DNA of 64,000 nucleotides. Origin: Ricinus communis (Eukaryota; Streptophyta; Magnoliopsida; Malpighiales; Euphorbiaceae). Position numbers and translations under genes: made by a program. The notes under the pieces are model-generated. The model worked only from the letters and a program-made list of their open reading frames with translations, was not told the DNA's origin and did not search any database. Position 1 is the first letter of the stretch; each line of letters begins with the position of its first letter. Shown here one piece after another: positions 10,851 to 22,650 of this stretch. The DNA lies in NCBI RefSeq assembly GCF_019578655.1, contig NC_063264.1, forward strand, positions 10,891,213-10,955,212, in the 5' to 3' direction.

Positions 10851-13340
10851 TCAAATAGAATTTTTATAAACATAATGGTAGACAAATAACACAATGAAAA
10901 GGAAGAATGTTAGTGATAAGTCTATGTTTACTAGCGCGAGTCTTGATAAGCTAGTAGAGTTCTTGATGGAATCCATAACTTATTTTTTCATAAGGTAGAA
11001 AACTAAAATAATATGCTCACTAGTACTAAGTATTTGGTTGCATGCGGTTTTTATAGTGTGAAAGCCCTCATTCTATAAGAAGAAAAAACTAGAAGTTAAA
11101 TATGAATAAAAAAATAAAGAAAAATGAATAAACAAAATTTGAATTAAGAAACATAAAGACTTAACTAGCCAACAACTCTAGTAGTCCTAAATTTTAAGAG
11201 TCAGATTAATGAAAATAAGTGGAAATTCTTGTGAGCCTACCTAATGACACTCCAACCTAAATTACTTTATTATATGCGTTCCGTACATCAAAATGCTTGC
11301 ACTCCCGCATGTGGTATGCTTGGATTAATAAAAAATAACATGATTTCTCCCTCACGCTCATGAATCTACATCTCATCCTACTTCACCATCAACCTAATCC
11401 CCAATGCCACTGTTCAGACTTTTCCATTGTGTTCCCATCATTCCTTACGCCTATCCTTTTCATTAGGAGTCCTGGTGCCTAGAGGAATGATGGAGATCAC
11501 AATGGAGCAAATCCTGAATCATAATATTTGGGCATGCCTCGATTCATGTCGTTCGCTTTTTCCTCCAAAAGATTCATCCACTAGCATATAGATAATGATA
11601 TCAATACTCGATCGACTAATTTTCTTTCTTCGCATTTCTTCAACCATTGGATTGGTGGCCAAAATTGTCGCTTCCATGCGGTTTCACTCAACACTTGTGT
11701 TTATGCTCATTCTTGCTTGGAATAATCAAAAGCAATATGATTTCTCTCATATGTGCATGGATTTACATCTCATTACGCTTGATCATCAAGCTAAGCCCCA
11801 ATGCCAAATGTGTTCCCATGATTCTTTATGACAATCCTTGTGTCATCAGGAGTCCTCGTGCCTAAAGGAATAACAAATGATGGAGACCCTAATGGTGCAA
11901 ATCCTGAATCAAACTCTTTTAGTCGTGTCTCGATTCTCGTTGTTCCTTTTGTCCTGCAAAAGATCTTTCCACGATCATTCAGAGAATGAGATCAATACTT
12001 GATCAACTAAGTCCAAGCATTGGATCGGTGCCTATGATTGCTACTTCCACGCGCTTTCACTCAACGTTCGTGTTTATGCTCCCTAAATAAAACCAAACCA
12101 TCATATTGTACAGAGATTAGAAAGAGAGCCACAAAAGAGATGAACAAAATGATTACATAGATAGGATTTCAAATTTGATAAGGAAAGAAATCAAAAGTTG
12201 TTTGTTCTCTTCCATACGGCTAAGCTTAATAATCAAATCAAATTGGTTTAAACGCAAGGGTAAAGAAAGAACACAAAAGAAAGGAAGGACGTGAGCAATA
12301 AGTCTATGCTCGCTAGCGCGAGTGTCGATAAGTCCACAAAGTTCTTGAAAGAACCCATAACTTGATTTCTCGCAAGGTCGAAAGCTGACGTAATATGCTC
12401 ATTAGCCTCAAGTATTTAGTTTCATGCAGTTTTATAGTACAAAAGCCCTTATTCTATAAGAAGAAGAAACTAGAAGCTAAATATGAATAAAGAAAAGATG
12501 AATAAACTAAAGTCAAATCAAGAATAAGAGAGGAGTTGACTGGTTAACAACTCTCACAGTCTAAAATTTTAATAACCAACTTAATGAATCCAAGAGAAAA
12601 TTCACATAGGCCTACCTAATAACACTCTGAACCAAATTACTTCATTATATGTGTCCCAAACATCAAAGCACTTGCATTCTCAATTGTATCATGCTTGCAT
12701 TAGTTGAAAACAACATGATTTCTCCCTTACGTGAGTGGATTTACGTCTCGTCCTACATGATCATCAAGCTAAGCCCCAATGCCACTGGTCAAGCTTGTCA
12801 ATTTCGTTCTCATGATTCCTTATGTTAATCCTTATGTCATCAGGTGCCCTCGTGCCTAGAGGAACAAGGAATGATGGAGATTCTATTAGCCCAAATCTTG
12901 AATCAGAATATTTGGGTGTGCCTCGATTTTCGTTGTTCTCTATTGCTTTCAAAAGATTCGTTATGATCATTCGTAAAATGATATCAATACTCGATCATTC
13001 GGAGAATGATATTAAAACTCAATCAAAAGAATTAAAGGCATGAACAATAAGTTTATGCTCACTAGCGTGAGTGTTGATAAGTTTGCAAAGTTCTTGAAAA
13101 AACCCATAACATGATTTCCTATAAGGTAATAAATTGAAATATTATGCTCACTAGCCTTAAGTATTCGGTTGCATACAGTTTTCGTAGTGCGAAAGCCCTC
13201 ATTCCATAAGACGAATAAACTGGAAGCTAAATATGAATGAACAAATAAAGAAAGATGAATAAAATAAAGCCAAATCAAGAATTAGAGAGGATTTGACTGG
13301 TCCACAACTATCATAGTTCCAAATTTTTAGGTGTGCCTCG
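10851..13340 (-). repeat. SatA, reverse tandem block with partial monomers
   Basis: About two and a half reverse monomers in tandem, with internal skips. Near 11700 the order jumps from the AACACTTGTGTTTATGCTC box to the CTTGATCATCAAG box. Near 13000 it jumps from the GATCATTCGGAGAATGATAT box to the TGAGTGTTGATAAGTTTGCA box. These skips look like unequal exchange or deletion. The block is interrupted at 13340 by a solo LTR, after which the same landmark series resumes. Confidence 0.75.
13336..13340. repeat. Left target-site duplication of the solo LTR (CCTCG)
   Basis: The five bases before the LTR are CCTCG and the five after it (14716-14720) are CCTTG, one mismatch apart. Uninterrupted SatA copies read GTGCCTCGATTCTCGTCGTT at this place, so joining the flanks restores the satellite. 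Confidence 0.75.
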
Positions 13341-14715
13341 TGATAGGCTATTTGTGTAGCTACAATCTAAGGCAGTGAACCTATCGATCCAGTCTAGCAC
13401 TAATGGCGAGTATCAAGGTCATATCCTTCAGGAAAGTGAAAGCCCAGAGTTACTACTTTGTTCTATATTATATTAGCCTAAAATGAATGATGAATAATTT
13501 CTAAATTTCCTAATAACTACAAGCTGAGTTCTAAGTGAGATGCAGGAATGAATGGATAAATGAAACAATCAAGACAAGAAAGCAAACCCAAAGGGAACCT
13601 AGACTAGTTGGCAATCAAACACAAGATAACAGATTGATGAGTCCAATTATGCTACCCGTGGACGAATTCTTAATTGAACTTCATTTTTCTCTCTCGGTAA
13701 CCGAATTCCTAAACTCAAGAACCTAAAGTTGGAATCTCTCCCTAACAATTGATTCTTAAATTAGCATTAAGCTTTAACCCGCCTCTATTAAGCTTTGTCA
13801 ATTCTTAATCCAGCTAGTCAATTATCCTTATCTCTAAGTGATTATTAACCAGTTCTTGTTATTCAAAATTCCAATTGCCAAATGAACTTCTCAATCACAT
13901 AAAGAAATCTAAACACCATAATTCACAACGTCTCATGAATAATGCATTATCTTATTAATACTGAAAGCAAGGAGGATACAAAACCAAACTCAAGCAATCC
14001 AACATAGTAAAGAAATTCCAATGGATTTAATCGATCTAGCTACACATGTTCATGTTTAAAACAATTAGGAAATCAATTACAATGAAAGAATAATGAAAAT
14101 GAAACATGTACACCCTTTTCTCTCGAATTGGATGAACAACTCCAAATCTGAATCTGCACTATGATTGATCTCCCCAATCGCCTCTCGATTTGCTCCACTA
14201 CTGTTTTGCACTCAAAACCTTACGATTTTGGGTTCTCACTATCTGCAACTCTCTCTCGAACTCAATACTCTGCAAAAGCCGAACCAGCCGCTAAAACTCT
14301 CCTCCTCCTTGATTGCCCTAGCTTAAGAAATCGCTTTCCTTATATACTTGTCCCAAAGACGCCGAGTCCAGCCGTATAAACCTTGATCTCGCAGTTAGGT
14401 TTTCTTCAGATCGAAAACCATGCCCAAAACGCCACATTTGAGGATCAAAGGCTAATGGTTGGTCATGGCCAAAGTCCGATGAGCACATCCTTGACCTAGG
14501 CCGTGCTCAGTGTTTAACATGCGAGCCCTTGTCCAATTTTGATGAATTCCTGTCCATTTTTGCACGTATTGATCTATAATTACTCAAACACTGATGATGG
14601 TCTCCTGAAATGCAAAAGAACACAAAACACGGGTGATCTTGGAATAAAAGCACAATAATTACTAAGAAAATACACAATAATATGCAAGCAGATATATGTA
14701 AAACTATGCACATCA
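13341..14715 (-). mobile_element. Solo LTR of the C-type (Tat/Athila-like) Ty3/gypsy element
   Basis: This 1375-bp unit starts TGATAGGC and ends CACATCA on the plus strand, so on either strand it has the TG...CA ends of an LTR. It matches the LTR at 39699-41240 and the fragments at 61706-62667 and 63052-63975 over most of its length, with shared blocks such as CTACCCGTGGACGAATTC and AACATGTACACCCTTTT. Orientation is taken from the copy at 39699, which has a polypurine tract next to its high-coordinate end. No internal sequence is attached and both flanks are SatA, so it is the product of LTR-LTR recombination. Short open frames inside it (13535-13726, 14161-14379) are not shared by other copies. 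Confidence 0.85.
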
Positions 14716-14720
14716 CCTTG
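14716..14720. repeat. Right target-site duplication of the solo LTR (CCTTG)
   Basis: Partner of 13336-13340. The following bases, ATTCCCGTCATTCCC, continue the SatA landmark that was interrupted by the insertion. Confidence 0.75.
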
Positions 14721-16608
14721 ATTCCCGTCATTCCCTATTTCCTCCAAAAGATTTATGCGCGATCATTCGAAGAATTATATTAATACTCGATCAACAAATT
14801 TTTTTCTTTGCATTTGTCCAAGCATTAAACCGGTGCCTATAATTGTCGCCCATGCGCTTTCACTCAACACTCATGTCTATGCTCCACAAATAAAACCAAA
14901 CTATCATACTAGACAAAGATTAAAAAGAAAAATATAAAAGTAACAAAGAAAATGAGAACATAGATAGGATTTTCGATCCAATATGAAAAGATCATAAGTT
15001 CTTTGTTCTCATCAATGCGGTTAAGCGTAAGGATCAAATCGAATTGATTTAAACATAAGGGTAGAGAAAGAACACAAATGAAAGGAAAGATGTGATGCGA
15101 TAAGTCTATATTCGCTAGCACAAGTGTTCATAAGTCCATAAGGTTCTTGAAAGAATCCATAACTTGATTTTTCACAAGGTATAAAACTGAAATAATATTC
15201 TCACTAGCCTCAAGTATTCGGTTGCATGCAGCTTTAATAGTGTGAATACCCTCATTGTACTAGAAGAAAGAAACTAGAACCTAGATATGAAAAAATAAAG
15301 ATAGATGAATAAACTAAGGTCAAATCAAGAATCAGAGAGAAGTTGACTGGTCAATTACTCTCGTAGTCCCAAATTTTATTAGTTAGCTTAACGTAAACAA
15401 GGGAGAATTTGCTTGCGCCTATATAATAACACTTTGACCTAAATTACTTCATTATATGCATCCCAAACATCAAAATGCTCACATTCTCGCTTGTATTATG
15501 CTTGGATCAATCGAAAGCAACATGATTTCTGCCATACGTGCGTGAATTCATATCTCGTTTTGCTTCATCATCAAACGAAGCCCCAATGCCACCAGTCCAA
15601 CTTGTAAATTGCATTCCCATGATTCCTTACACCAATCCCTGTGTCATCAGGAATCCTTGTGCCTAGAGGAACAATGAATAATGGAGATCCCAATGGAACA
15701 AATCCCTTATCGGAATATTTAGGCATGCCTTGATTCTCGTCGTTCCCTTATTCCTCCAAGAGTTTCATCCGAAAACATATGGAGAATGATATTAGTACTC
15801 GATAAATTAATATTCTTTCTTTGCATTCATCCATGTATTGGATAGGTGCCTATGATTGCCGCTACCAAGTGCTTTCACTGAATAGTCATGTTTATGCTCC
15901 CCAAATAAAACCAGACCATCATACTAGACAAAAAGCAACAAAAGAACCGAACAAAATGAGAACATAAGTAGGACTTCGGATCTGGTAAGAAAAGAAATCT
16001 AAAGTTCTTTGCTCTCTTCCGTACAACTAAGCATAAGGATCAAATTAGGATTGTTATAAACACAAGTGTAGAAAAAGAACACAAAAGAAAGGAAGTACGT
16101 GAGCGATAAGTTTATGTCTACTAGTGCGAGTCTTGATAAGTTTACAAAGTTCTTTAAGGAATTCATAAATTTATTTCCCGCATGGTAGAAAACTAAAATA
16201 ATATACTCACTAGCCTCAAGTTTTCGGTTGCATGCGGTTCTTATAGTGCGAAAGCTCTTATTTCATAAGAAGAAGAAACTAGAAGCTATATATGAATATA
16301 TAAGTAAAGAAATATGAATAAACTGAAGTCAAATTAAGAACTAGAGAGTAGTTGACTGGTCAACAACTCTTGTAGTCCTAAATTTTACAAGCCAGCTTAA
16401 TGAAAACAATTGAAATTCGTGTCGGCCTATATAAGAACATCAGACCCAAAATACTTTATTATATTACACCAATCCTTATGTCATAACAATGAATGATGGA
16501 GGCCATAGTGGTGCAAATCCTGAATCGTAATATTTGGTCGTGCCTCGATTCTCGTCGTTCCCTCTTTCCTATAAAAGACTCATCCGTGATCATTCGGATT
16601 GGATCGGT
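14716..16608 (-). repeat. SatA, reverse tandem block of about two monomers
   Basis: The landmark ACTATCATACTAGAC is at about 14900 and its partner ACCATCATACTAGAC at about 15916, a period of 1016 bp. The box around AATTGATTTAAAC gives about 1000 bp (15045 to 16045). This is the cleanest estimate of the monomer length in the window. The palindromic box GTTGACTGGTCAA occurs near 15342 and 16351. The block is cut at 16608 by the B element. Confidence 0.8.
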
Positions 16609-17353
16609 TGATAAGAATGTGGCTAACTTGTGCCAAACCCCTATTCAATTTTGATGTCTTCACTAAGGATCATTCACCTAATCAAATAAAGAAAATCTAA
16701 CTCCCAACAAGACCCTTAAATAACATATATTTAAGAACCTTAATTATAAAGAATTAAAGGTTGTTTAACATAAACAAAGGTTTAGATTAAACTAAGTTTG
16801 TAAAATACCAAGTCTTCACTTGATAAATTCACCAAGTTCATAAAGAATAAAAGAAGAGAATTAACTTCAAAATTACAATACTCAACCAACCTTTACATAG
16901 AAATTCATACTAGCTTATATAGGCCTTAAAAAAACCTAATTCTATAATGATAAGGAAGCAAATAACAATAAGACTAAGAATAGAACTCTTAAACTAAAAG
17001 AATAACTTAAAATAAGACTTCTGACTATTAAAAAACTTCTTCAAATGAACAAATACTCATAAAATTCGTTCAACCCTGGCCCGTGTAATAAACATGACAT
17101 TTGAGCTTAAGTAATATGTAATAAGCGGCCCATGCTTGAGTATTGGAATCCAAATAGCTTGACTTGTTTATTTTGGGCCTATTTTGACTTGTTCATATCT
17201 CCATATATTGAATTAAGTTAATGGGAGTATCTTGAGGCCCATTGTCTTGATGAAGCCCAATCTGACTTGGACTTTGGATTTTCAACCCAAGCTTCAAGGC
17301 TTGCTTCATGAACACTCCTAAAGCATCCTCGAACTTCTTCATACAAGCTCAAA

Positions 17354-17992
17354 TCATTGGTCCATCATATTTACGTGGCTCGTGTACAATCCTAGTTGCA
17401 TTAGGATTCTTAGCTGGAGTAGGATCCTCGTGGGACTAGGATTCCTAGTTGAAATAGGACTTCTCGTGGGACTAGGATTCCTAGTGGATGTAGGATTTTG
17501 AGTTGGAGTAGGACTCCTCGTGTGACTGGAATTCCTAGTCGGAGTAGGATTCCATGTGCTTGTGGAATTCGCATCGTTCCCACCTTCCTCGTGAGGATTC
17601 CTTCTCGAATCATCAACCTCGTCCAAATCAAAAGGAGATAAATCAACAACATTAAAAGTAGCACTAACACTATAATTACTAGGCAAGTCTAACTTATAAG
17701 CATTATCATTCATCCTTTCTAGAATTTGAAAAGAACCATCACATCTAGGACTCAATTTAGACTTATGCATACTAGGAAAACTTTCTTTTCTAAAGTGAAC
17801 CCAAACCCAATCACCAGGTTCAAAGATTACTTCCACATGCCCCTTATTAGCTCTTTGGGCAGCTTTCTCATTCCTTTTTTCAATGTTCAAGCACACCTTT
17901 TCATGGAATGCCCTAACAAAATCATCGTTCTTTTGACCATCTAAATCAACTCTCATATGCAAAGGCAAAAGAGATAAATCTAATGCACTCAA
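17354..17992 (-). pseudogene. Ty3/gypsy integrase C-terminal domain with low-complexity tail (B1)
   Basis: This 212-codon minus-strand frame contains HEKVCLNIEKRNEKAAQRAN, then FEPGDWVWVHFRKE, SPRCDGSFQILERMNDNAYK, SVSATFNVVDLSPF and DDSRRNPHEEGGND. This order is the GPY/F-type integrase C-terminus of plant gypsy elements without a chromodomain; the wording resembles CRM-type elements, but I hold that lightly. After residue about 140 the protein becomes a repeat of NPTPTRN/SPTPTRN-like motifs to about residue 195. The catalytic core lies outside the fragment. A frame change near the end hides a following GPM-containing tail, which B2 shows better. The first ATG is internal to the polyprotein, so it is not a real start. 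Confidence 0.8.
17405..17560 (-). repeat. Minisatellite inside coding sequence of B1 (18/36-bp units)
   Basis: On the plus strand the motifs AGGACTCCTCGTGGGACT and AGGATTCCTAGTGGAAGT alternate with variants, giving an 18-bp half-unit and a 36-bp unit. On the coding strand this yields the repeated Pro-Thr/Ser-Arg-Asn/Ser peptide. The same repeat is present at 58800-58985 and, degenerate, at 37900-38085. Confidence 0.7.
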
Positions 17993-18015
17993 ACTTAATA
18001 TATGGCAAACAATCT

Positions 18016-20218
18016 TGTCAACAACTCTCGTAGTTCCAAACTTTAAGAGCTAGCGTAAGGAAAACAAGGAAAAACTCGTGTGGCCCTACCTCATAACACT
18101 CTGAACCAAATTACTACATTATATGCATCCCAAACATCAAAATGCTCGTATTCCCAATTATAACTAAAATCATGAACGAGAGAGTAGTTAACTGGTCAAC
18201 AACTCTCATAGGCCCAACTTTTATGAGCCAGCTTAACAAAAACAAGGAGAATTTTATGTGGGCTTACCTAATAACACTCTGAGCCAAATTACTTTATTAT
18301 ATGGATCCTAAACATCAAAATGCTCGCATTACCACTTGTATTATGCTTGGATTAATTGAAAACAACATGATTTCTCCCTTACACCTGTGGAGTTAGGCCT
18401 CGTCCTGCTTGATCATCAAACTAAACTGCAATGCCGCCGGTCAAGCTTTTCAATTGTGTTCCCATGGTTTCTTATGCCAATCCTTATGTCATCAGGACTC
18501 CTCGTGCATAGAGGAACAAGAAATAATGGAGATTTCAGTGGTGCAAATCTTGAGTCATAATATTAGGGCATGACGTGATTATCATCGTTCCTTTTTTTCT
18601 CCAAAAGAATCAACCGTGATCATTTAGAAAATGATATTAATACTCCATCAACCAATTCTCTTTCTTCATATTGTCCAAGCATTAGATTGGTGCGTATGAT
18701 TTCCATTTCCATGCATTTTAACTCCATAGTCGTGTTTATGCTCTTCAAATAGAACCAAACCATCATACTAGATAGAGATTAGAAAGAGAGGCACAAAAGA
18801 AATGAACAAAATGAGAACATAGGCAGGATCTCATATTCGATATGGAAAGAAATCAAAAGTGCTTTGTTCTCCTCCATAAGGCTAAGTGTAAGATCAAATC
18901 GAATTAATTTAAATATAAGGGTAAATAAAGAACATAAGAGATAGGAGAGAAGTGAGTGATAAGTCTATGTTCGCTAGCGCTAGTCTAATAAGTCTGCAAA
19001 ACTTAAAAGAATCCATTTGCACATTCCTACTTATATTAATAGAAAGCAACATGATTTCTCCCTTATGCATGTGGATTTGGATCTTGTGCTGCTTGATGAT
19101 CAAGTCACACCCCAACGCCACCGGTTAAGCATGTTAATTGTGTTCCGATGATTCCTAATAACACTTCGGCCTAATTTACTTCGTTATATGCCTGCCAAAC
19201 ATCAAAACACGCTCATTCCCACTTGGATTAATCAAAAGCAACATGATTTCTCCATCACGCACGTGGATTGACGTCTCGTCATGCTTGATCATCAAGTCAC
19301 GCTCCAATGCCACTGGTGAAGCTTGTCAATTACGTACCCATGATTCCTTAACGAAAATAAGGAGAAATTCCCATGGGCACACGTAATAACTCTTCGACCC
19401 AATTTACTTCATTATATGACTCCTAGACATCAAAACACATGCATTCCCACTTGTATTAATTTAAAGCAACATGATTTCTCCCTTATCCATATGGATTTGC
19501 ATCTTACACTGCTTTATCATCAAGTTATAGCCTAATGCCTCCGGTCAAGCTTGTCAATTGCGTTGCCATGAATCTTTAATGAAAACAAGGGGAAATTTAT
19601 GTCAGCGTACCTAATAACACTCTAACCCCATTTACTTTATGCCTGCCAAACATTAAAACGCGCTAATTCCCAATTGGATGACTCAAAAGCAATAAGATTT
19701 CTCCCCTACACGTGTGGATTTATGTCTCTCCTTCCTTGATCATGAAGCTAAGCCCCAATGCTACTAGTCAAGCTTGTTAATTGCGTTCTCATAATTCCTT
19801 TCGCCAATTTTAATGTCATCAAAAGTACTCATGCATAGAGGAATAAAGAATAATGGACACCCTAGTGGTGCAAACCGTGAATCAGAATCATTGGGCGTGC
19901 CTCCATTCATGTTCCTACTTTCCTTCAAAAGATTCGTCCGCGATTATTCAGAAAATGACATCAATACTCGATCAACTAATGTTCTTTCTTCACATTTGTC
20001 CAGGCATTGGTTCAGTGCTTATCATTGCAACTTCCACGCGCGTTCACTTTATATTCTCGTGTTTATGCTCACTAAAGAAAACCAAACCATTACACTAGAT
20101 AGAGATTAGAAAGAGATGAACAAAAACATGAATAAAAGGAGAACATAGGTAGGATTAGGAATCTGATAAGGAAATGAAGCACAAATTCTTTATTCTCTTA
20201 CTTACGACTAAGCATAAG
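18016..20218 (-). repeat. SatA, reverse block with submodule amplification; host of the A1 insertion
   Basis: Reverse monomers run from the GTCAACAACTCTCG box to the ACGACTAAGCATAAG box, where A1 interrupts. Between about 19000 and 19800 the submodule carrying GATTTCTCCCTTA, CTTGATCATCAAG and the CAAGCTTGTCAATTG box is repeated three to four times at 215-225-bp spacing. The same landmarks resume after A1 at 29703. Confidence 0.8.
20214..20218. repeat. Left target-site duplication of A1 (ATAAG)
   Basis: ATAAG lies directly before the TGTAACG terminus and again directly after the 3' LTR. Uninterrupted SatA reads AGCATAAGGATCAAATC here. Confidence 0.9.
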
Positions 20219-21860
20219 TGTAACGTCTGCATTTTCTCATCATACATGTTATGTGCATTTACATTTAATCATTGGGCATATGATGGTATATTAATAATAT
20301 TTTTATTTTATGGGAACAAATATATATTAATTATAAGTAGAGAATAAGAAGCATGATATTAGATTATTAATTTAGATAAGTTGATTAAGTATTTGGGTTA
20401 TGTGTATTAAGCCTTAAGACTTAATTGAACCAATAGCTGAAGGTTGGGTAAATAGATTGGACTTAAAAGATACAATTAAAAGTCAGTACCTATATATGGT
20501 TAGTAAGAATTAATTTAGGATGATAAAACTAGTTAAGTAGGTGGTGGCATTGAGAGATGAATCTTGGAAATTGGAACCATGAGCAAGCTCATTTTACCTG
20601 TTCATTTCTCTAAAATTCGTACATGGCCAAAAACTCAAAATTTGGAACAAGAGAGAGGAGTGAAATACCTAGAAAAAATTAAGATTAAGATAGGATTTTA
20701 CCAACTATGGAAGGAGCCAAGCTAAAGCTAAAGGATTTAAGCATATTAGCAACCCAAAAGCTAAAATTGGTGAGTTGTTACTTGAGTATTATTAATTTGT
20801 CATTAGGGTTCTTGATTACAAATTGGAAAAACTTCAATTGATGCTTTCATTGATTAATTAAAGGTCTGATTATCATGAATTAGTAGAGTATTGAATGTTT
20901 GCATAGAGATTAAGCTTGATTTAAGTTTAAGTATGTCAAGATAGAAAACTGTCAAAATTCCAGCAACCTTGATGTTATGTATTTTGGGCATAACATGGGT
21001 TATATAAGTCCAAATTAAGCTTAATTGGTGTCTATGGAAATTTTGAAGAGTCGTCTATAACTTTGTAGTTTTGTAATTTCGCTATTTTTGCCGTTTTGGT
21101 TGCTTAAATTGAGCAAACAGATTGCTGCTCGGGTACAACTAGCTGTATGACCCTTGCTCAGTAATTTGAGAATAATTAAATCTATAGAAGTCAGAATTGA
21201 GTAATTCTTCTTGGAGATGAAACTAGACGCATAAGCGTACATGTCTACTTAATACGAGATTTTTGTACTGAGCCAATTTTTCCCAGCAATAAATATACTT
21301 TGGTACTAAATTCTGTCTAGAAAACAGAGATGTTGGAGATTAGTTTTATGCTATTTATTTGATGTTAATTTGAGTTAAATTGGTATATAACTAGATGGAA
21401 AATGTTTATATGATATTAAAATAGTAACTGAGAGTCTTAGAGGAAGAGTTAGACCTATGAATTACAAAGGGGATGATCTTGTAATGCATTAGAACTAGCA
21501 TTTACATGAATATTTGGAATATGCATGAAATGTGAATTGATGAATGTGTTAACAGGTACTCAAAGGCCTGGAAAGGAAGTTGTGGAGAAAGGAGGTTCTT
21601 TTATACTGAAGGAATAAGTGTATTTTGAGTAAGTAAATAGTTAATATTTGCTATATCCATATGTTTAATCAAATGTTCTACGAATGGTTGTGTTTGCTTA
21701 ATATTGTGTTATGTTTGAATGAATGAGATGGAAATGATTGGTGTTGAGTGGAACAATTGTTATTGCTTGAATATGATATAAGTGAAATGATTGAATTGTG
21801 ATGTTAAGTGCATATGTGCATGTGAATGGTGGATTCCCTTGTGAAAAAAAAATATATCTA

Positions 21861-21868
21861 TATATAAA
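21861..21868 (+). promoter_or_regulatory. Candidate TATA box in the A1 LTR
   Basis: TATATAAA follows an A-run and precedes a GC-richer stretch with the duplicated GAGGATGAGGCGG motif. Both A1 LTRs carry it at the corresponding place. The position in the last third of the LTR would suit the U3/R boundary, but no start site can be read from sequence alone. Confidence 0.3.
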
Positions 21869-21912
21869 GCCTTGGGGGGCTAAAGCCTAGAGAGGCTATA
21901 AAAGTGTATTAT

Positions 21913-21969
21913 GTGAGGATGAGGCGGAGCAGCTTACGTGTGCGATAGGTGAGGATGAGGCGGAGCAGC
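21913..21969 (+). repeat. Direct repeat of 21 bp in the A1 LTR
   Basis: A 21-bp motif containing GAGGATGAGGCGGAGCAGC occurs at 21913-21933 and 21949-21969, 36 bp apart. The 3' LTR carries the same pair with single-base changes. The function is unknown. Confidence 0.7.
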
Positions 21970-22537
21970 ACATTAAAGGGGATCCACAAGCCGTGAGAAC
22001 TAACCATAATTGTTGAATTGTATTTCTTCTATGATGGTTGTACTGAATTGAGTAGAATGGTATGAATTTATACCTAAACTATGAATCATGGTAAGTTATG
22101 TGATTGGATGGAAATTGTATTAAGTGTATATGATATAGATTATGTTGATTATTTATTTACTGAGCTAGAGGCTCACCCCTCTCCAAAATTTTTCTTTTCA
22201 GGTTTGTAAATAGTAGTGCATCCGTTGGTTGTATCCGAAGTCTAGCTTTTAGCAGTTCTGTCAGGTTGGGTCAGTTTTGTGGAGTCTCCTCCTGATGCAT
22301 TTTGTATGTAGTTATGTGATGTATATAGAAGTGTGCCTTGTAAGGCATAAGAAGATGTTTTGAATACTTGTTAAATGATGTTTAAGTGTAATCATATGTT
22401 TATATGTCAATAACCTTGTGTCTTGATTCTTAACAATCTGCATATTGACCTATCTACATGTAGTATATAATCTACGACGCTTGTATGTTTTCTGGCTAAT
22501 GTCTATTGGTTAGCATGTAATGGGGGTGTTACATTTA

Positions 22538-22549
22538 GTGGTATCAGAG
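22538..22549 (+). other. Primer-binding site for initiator tRNA-Met
   Basis: TGGTATCAGAGC begins a few bases after the GTTACA end of the 5' LTR. It is the standard complement of the 3' end of plant initiator methionine tRNA, from which minus-strand DNA synthesis starts. The same site follows the A2 LTR at 44795. Confidence 0.9.
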
Positions 22550-22650
22550 CAGTGATTAGATTCATTGGGAGTAGATTCATGTTGCACAGCATTAAGCATA
22601 TGACATATGTTCTTTGAACTTGACTGAGTATTTGCATTTCATATATATAG

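Larger units (their letters stand above)
16609..18015 (-). mobile_element. B1: 5'-truncated Ty3/gypsy element (integrase C-terminus plus 3' LTR region)
   Basis: On the minus strand this contains the end of an integrase, a Pro/Thr/Arg/Asn-rich tail, a GPM-containing C-terminus and then non-coding LTR-like sequence. The low-coordinate end is TGATAAGAATGTGGCTAACTT, matching 37206, 43626 and 58049, and is read as the outer LTR end (CA on the element strand). The high-coordinate end is a truncation against SatA at a CAAACAATCTTGTCAACAA junction that is shared with B2. No 5' LTR, gag, protease or reverse transcriptase is present. I cannot place the inner LTR boundary. Confidence 0.75.
20219..22533 (+). 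repeat. 5' LTR of A1 (2315 bp)
   Basis: It begins TGTAACG and ends GTTACA, so the LTR has short inverted ends with TG...CA. It is nearly identical to 27389-29702. It contains a direct repeat of a 21-bp motif with GAGGATGAGGCGGAGCAGC at 21913 and 21949 and a TATA-like stretch at 21861. A second family member with a large internal deletion lies at 43679-44788. Confidence 0.95.

Noticed and set aside
13535..14379. Short open frames in the solo LTR as genes
   Set aside because: The sequence is an LTR, and the frames are interrupted in the copies at 39699, 61706 and 63052.
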